64,000 nt of DNA from Hippophae tibetana (lineage: Eukaryota; Streptophyta; Magnoliopsida; Rosales; Elaeagnaceae): the NCBI GenBank assembly GCA_037013495.1, contig CM072802.1, forward strand, positions 65,314,983-65,378,982, given 5' to 3'. The notes under the pieces were generated by a model. That model saw only the letters and a list, made by a program, of their open reading frames with translations, was not told where the DNA came from and ran no database searches. How positions within the stretch are numbered: the stretch's first letter is position 1; each line of letters starts with the position of its first letter. A program made the translations under genes and the position numbers. This document shows, piece by piece, positions 61,284-64,000 of this stretch.

Positions 61284-64000
61284 ATGGGAGATGCTGAAGA
61301 TAGGCGGAAAAAGATGAAAGAATATACAATGCCAATCATTGGCAATGTACCTTCCGGTATCCAATTACAAGAGGCTGCAAGGAATTATGAATTGAAAAAG
61401 ATTCATTATTCTTTGTTGCCTTCCTTTTACGGTATCCCTAATGAAGACCCTTTGCATTTCATTCGAGAATTCTATGCCATTGTCCAAACCTTTCCACTAC
61501 ATGCAATTAATGAAGATCAACTTAGGATGAGGTGTTTTCCTTACACTCTCAAAGATAAAGCTTGGTCATGGTTCATTACTCTACAGTCAGGCTCTCTTAA
61601 AACTTGGGAGGCAGTCTATGAAATTTTTATGGGTAGGTTCTATTCCCATCAAAAGACTGTTGATCTAAGAACAAAGATAGCAACATTTTCTCAAATGTAT
61701 GAAGAGCCCTTTCATGAAGCTTGGGAACGATTCAAACTCCTTTTCATTCAATGTCAAAATCATAGCTTTCCCTTACAGCTACAAAACCAATTCTTTTATG
61801 ATGGATTGACACTACAGAGTCAATACATGGTTGATAATGCTGCTGGAGGGGCTGTAGGAGAAAAGACCGCAGAGGAAACCTATAATCTTTATGAGTTATT
61901 GGGTTCTAATTCCCAACAAAGAGGTGGTAGGAGGAAAGCAAAGGTCAATGAAGTCGGCTCTGATAATGAGATAACCTTGCAACTTGCTGAATTGACTAAA
62001 CAAGTGAAATTCCTCACTTCCCACCAAATTTCAAATCAAGAGGTATGTGAAGTGTGTTGTTCAATTGGGCATGGTACTTATAATTGTTCAAATACTTGTG
62101 ATTCTAGTGTCGATGCCATAGAGGAAGTCCAATCTTTTCAAAGGTATCATCCAAACACCTATAATCACCCAGCCTACACCCAATATCCAACACTAAGGTC
62201 GGATAACAACCACCCTTACCCACCAAGCCAATCTTTTAAACCAACCTTAGAAGATAGCTTGAATGCTTTTATTCAAGTTAGTCGTAACAACCAATTGATG
62301 ACTAATCAAAGGTTGAACACCATGGAGGCTTCGGTTAAAAGGATTGAATCTAAAGTTGGGCAACTGGCTGAACAAATGCAAAAGAAAGAACCAGGAAAGT
62401 TGCCCAGTCAACCAGAACAAGCAAAGGATGTTAGAACCCTTCGAAGTGGTAAGGTAGTCAATACTAGTTTACCTGAAATCTCTAACAATCTACCTTGTAG
62501 TTCAGGTAACAAAGAAGGCGATACTCTAATCTCGCAAAAAGGAGAAACAAGTGTTAAACTTAACAAGCCTTCTGAAAAACTCATTGGGGGGTCATCTGAC
62601 ACCCCCAAAATTCAAAAGACAACAGAACCACACCAGATACAAGTACCTTTTCCCCACCGGTTGAAAGAATCCAAACAAGATAAGCAATTCACTGATCTTT
62701 TTAATATGCTCTCTAAAGTAAATATCAATTTACCATTATTAGAAGTGATCATGAATGTGCCCTCATATGCCAAATTTTTCAAAGAGTTGAACACTAAGAA
62801 AAGGAGGTATGAACTGAATGAACGAGTAGTAGTATCAGAAATTTCTAGCGCTGTACTTCAGCACAAACTACCCCCTAAGTTGAAAGACCCTGGAAGTTTT
62901 ATTATAAACATAACTATGGGGGATAGGAAGGTTGCTAAAGCAATGCTTGATTTAGGTGCTAGTATAAATTTGATGCCCTACTCTATATTCTTACAACTCA
63001 ATCTAGGGGATTTAAAACCCACAACTATGTCCCTTCAACTTGCAGATAGATCTCTTAAATATCCAGAGGGAATAGTTGAGGATGTTTTGGTACAGGTAGA
63101 CAAACTGATAATACCTGTTGACTTTGTGGTTCTGGATATGCAAGAAAATCCAGCATTGGACAGAGAGCACACAATACTGCTTGGTAGACCATTTATGGCA
63201 ACTACTAAAACTATTATTGATGTCCAAGATGGAAATTTGACAATGACAGTCTTAGGAGAGACTGTTCATTTTAAAGTTTTTGATTCTTCACCTTTCCCTT
63301 CTATTTCTGCCATCGATGAAATATTCGATGTTGATCCTTTGGATAATCTTGTCCAAAACACCTTTTTCCGAACCAGAATAGAAGACAAGCTTGAAACCGT
63401 TCTTACACTTGAAAAGGTTGAAGAAGATTTAGATGAGGAAATAAAGGGGTACCTTGAACAACTAGACAATAATGAAGTGATGACAAAATCTAGTACACTT
63501 TTAAATCTACCCAGTTCTTCATCTATTAAAGAGGCCAATCCACCTGAACTTGAACTCAAAGACTTACCTGAGCACTTAAAATATGTGTTTTTGGGAGAAG
63601 GGGAAACTTATCCAGTGATAATTTCTTCAACCTTGACCAAACCACAAGAAAAGGAACTCATCAAAGTGCTTAAACAGTTTAAGAAATCTATAGGTTGGAG
63701 TATAGGGGATATAAGAGGCATTAGTCCAACAATGTGTATGCACAAGATCAACTTGGAGGACGGTGCTAAACCTGTACGAGAGGCCCAAAGAAGACTAAAC
63801 CCAAACATGCAAGAGGTAGTTAAGAAGGAAATTCTTAAATTATTAGAAGAAGGGATTATCTACCCTATTGCAGATAGTAAGTGGGTTAGTCCAGTGCATG
63901 TGGTACCAAAGAAATCTGGGATAACAGTTGTTAAGAATGACAAAAGTGAATTAGTGCCCACTAGAATAATCACTGGATGGAGAATGTGTATAGATTTTAG
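61284..64000 (+). CDS. gag-pol: Gag-protease-reverse transcriptase polyprotein (5' part, continues past window)
   Basis: Open for all 905 codons visible. Gag core spans about residues 16-213, followed by an intact CX2CX4HX4C zinc knuckle (Cys255, Cys258, His263, Cys268), a likely coiled coil (about 322-372) and the linker 'VRTLRSGKVV' (from 383). The retropepsin-like protease has the active-site motif DLGAS at 556-560 and the conserved 'LLGRPF' at 632-637. The pre-RT segment starts near 765 ('LKYVFLGEGE') and the RT begins about 815 ('RRLNPNMQEVVKKEI', 'GIIYPIADSKWVSPV'), cut at 'TGWRMCIDF'. RT catalytic aspartates, RNase H and integrase lie beyond the window. The start ATG is in a strong context (accATGG). 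Athila elements usually make Gag and Pol as one polyprotein, as here. It has the same frame phase as the upstream gag but is separated from it by a stop and a 354-bp gap. Confidence 0.95.
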   Translation, partial: MGDAEDRRKKMKEYTMPIIGNVPSGIQLQEAARNYELKKIHYSLLPSFYGIPNEDPLHFIREFYAIVQTFPLHAINEDQLRMRCFPYTLKDKAWSWFITLQSGSLKTWEAVYEIFMGRFYSHQKTVDLRTKIATFSQMYEEPFHEAWERFKLLFIQCQNHSFPLQLQNQFFYDGLTLQSQYMVDNAAGGAVGEKTAEETYNLYELLGSNSQQRGGRRKAKVNEVGSDNEITLQLAELTKQVKFLTSHQISNQEVCEVCCSIGHGTYNCSNTCDSSVDAIEEVQSFQRYHPNTYNHPAYTQYPTLRSDNNHPYPPSQSFKPTLEDSLNAFIQVSRNNQLMTNQRLNTMEASVKRIESKVGQLAEQMQKKEPGKLPSQPEQAKDVRTLRSGKVVNTSLPEISNNLPCSSGNKEGDTLISQKGETSVKLNKPSEKLIGGSSDTPKIQKTTEPHQIQVPFPHRLKESKQDKQFTDLFNMLSKVNINLPLLEVIMNVPSYAKFFKELNTKKRRYELNERVVVSEISSAVLQHKLPPKLKDPGSFIINITMGDRKVAKAMLDLGASINLMPYSIFLQLNLGDLKPTTMSLQLADRSLKYPEGIVEDVLVQVDKLIIPVDFVVLDMQENPALDREHTILLGRPFMATTKTIIDVQDGNLTMTVLGETVHFKVFDSSPFPSISAIDEIFDVDPLDNLVQNTFFRTRIEDKLETVLTLEKVEEDLDEEIKGYLEQLDNNEVMTKSSTLLNLPSSSSIKEANPPELELKDLPEHLKYVFLGEGETYPVIISSTLTKPQEKELIKVLKQFKKSIGWSIGDIRGISPTMCMHKINLEDGAKPVREAQRRLNPNMQEVVKKEILKLLEEGIIYPIADSKWVSPVHVVPKKSGITVVKNDKSELVPTRIITGWRMCIDF

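Larger units (their letters stand above)
56748..64000 (+). mobile_element. Athila-type Ty3/gypsy LTR retrotransposon, 5' part
   Basis: Seen in order: 5' LTR, tRNA-Asp primer-binding site, AT-rich leader, a stand-alone gag gene, then a gag-protease-RT open frame that leaves the window. The element sits in the satellite with the same orientation as the monomers as listed. Assignment to Athila rests on the tRNA-Asp primer site, the 'LDLGASINLMP' protease motif, the 'LRSGK' Gag-protease linker, and the pre-RT and RT segments ending in 'TGWRMCIDF'. Integrase, a possible env-like gene, polypurine tract and 3' LTR would lie to the right. The duplicated gag is not part of the Athila layout I know. 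Both frames are open, so the copy is probably fairly young. Confidence 0.93.

Overview
The window looks like plant nuclear heterochromatin, probably centromeric or pericentromeric. It has two parts: about 56.7 kb of tandem satellite DNA (1-56747), then the 5' half of a long LTR retrotransposon inserted into that satellite (56748-64000, running off the right edge). A plant origin is supported by an 18-nt primer-binding site complementary to the 3' end of plant tRNA-Asp(GUC), by Athila-type (Ty3/gypsy, non-chromovirus) Gag, protease and reverse-transcriptase motifs, and by very AT-rich leader DNA. I do not recognise the satellite or the species. There is no sign of ordinary cellular genes, tRNA, rRNA or CRISPR.

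Satellite part. The basic monomer is about 325-326 bp, roughly 174 copies. Two subfamilies are visible. Type A has 'ttttagggtgatg' and a CCCGGG site. Type B has 'ttttggggcgattg' and an A-rich 'tatgaaaaagaaaag' segment. Monomers are grouped into higher-order repeats (HORs) whose length changes along the array: an 11-mer (3585 bp) at 1-6.5 kb, a second 11-mer phase (3586 bp) at about 6.9-14.1 kb, a mosaic to 20.4 kb, a very regular 7-mer (2281 bp, order B-A-B-A-B-A-A) at 20.4-32.4 kb, a 6-mer (1953 bp) at 34.2-38.1 kb, a divergent stretch, two different 5-mers (1628 bp and 1630 bp) between 43 and 53.4 kb, and finally simple A/B dimers next to the retrotransposon. Short ORFs within this part are by-products of copy homogenisation, not genes.

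Retrotransposon part. The 5' LTR (56748-58788, 2041 bp, TGATGA...TCATCA ends) carries a GC-rich island, a cluster of bZIP-type sites (CACGTG plus three TGAC-type palindromes spaced 11-12 bp), a TATA box, a pyrimidine-rich leader and three CCCCACC...GGTG hairpin repeats. The tRNA-Asp primer site follows, then an A-tract-rich leader with two tandem hairpins whose stems differ by compensating changes.

The most unusual feature is the coding layout. A complete stand-alone gag gene (59592-60929) lies upstream of a second, separate gag fused to protease and reverse transcriptase (61284 to beyond the window). The two Gag cores align without gaps at roughly 70% identity by eye. The downstream Gag keeps a perfect CCHC zinc knuckle, whereas the upstream one has tyrosines in place of the first two cysteines. 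Both frames are open in this window, so the element may be relatively young and may use two Gag proteins with different roles.
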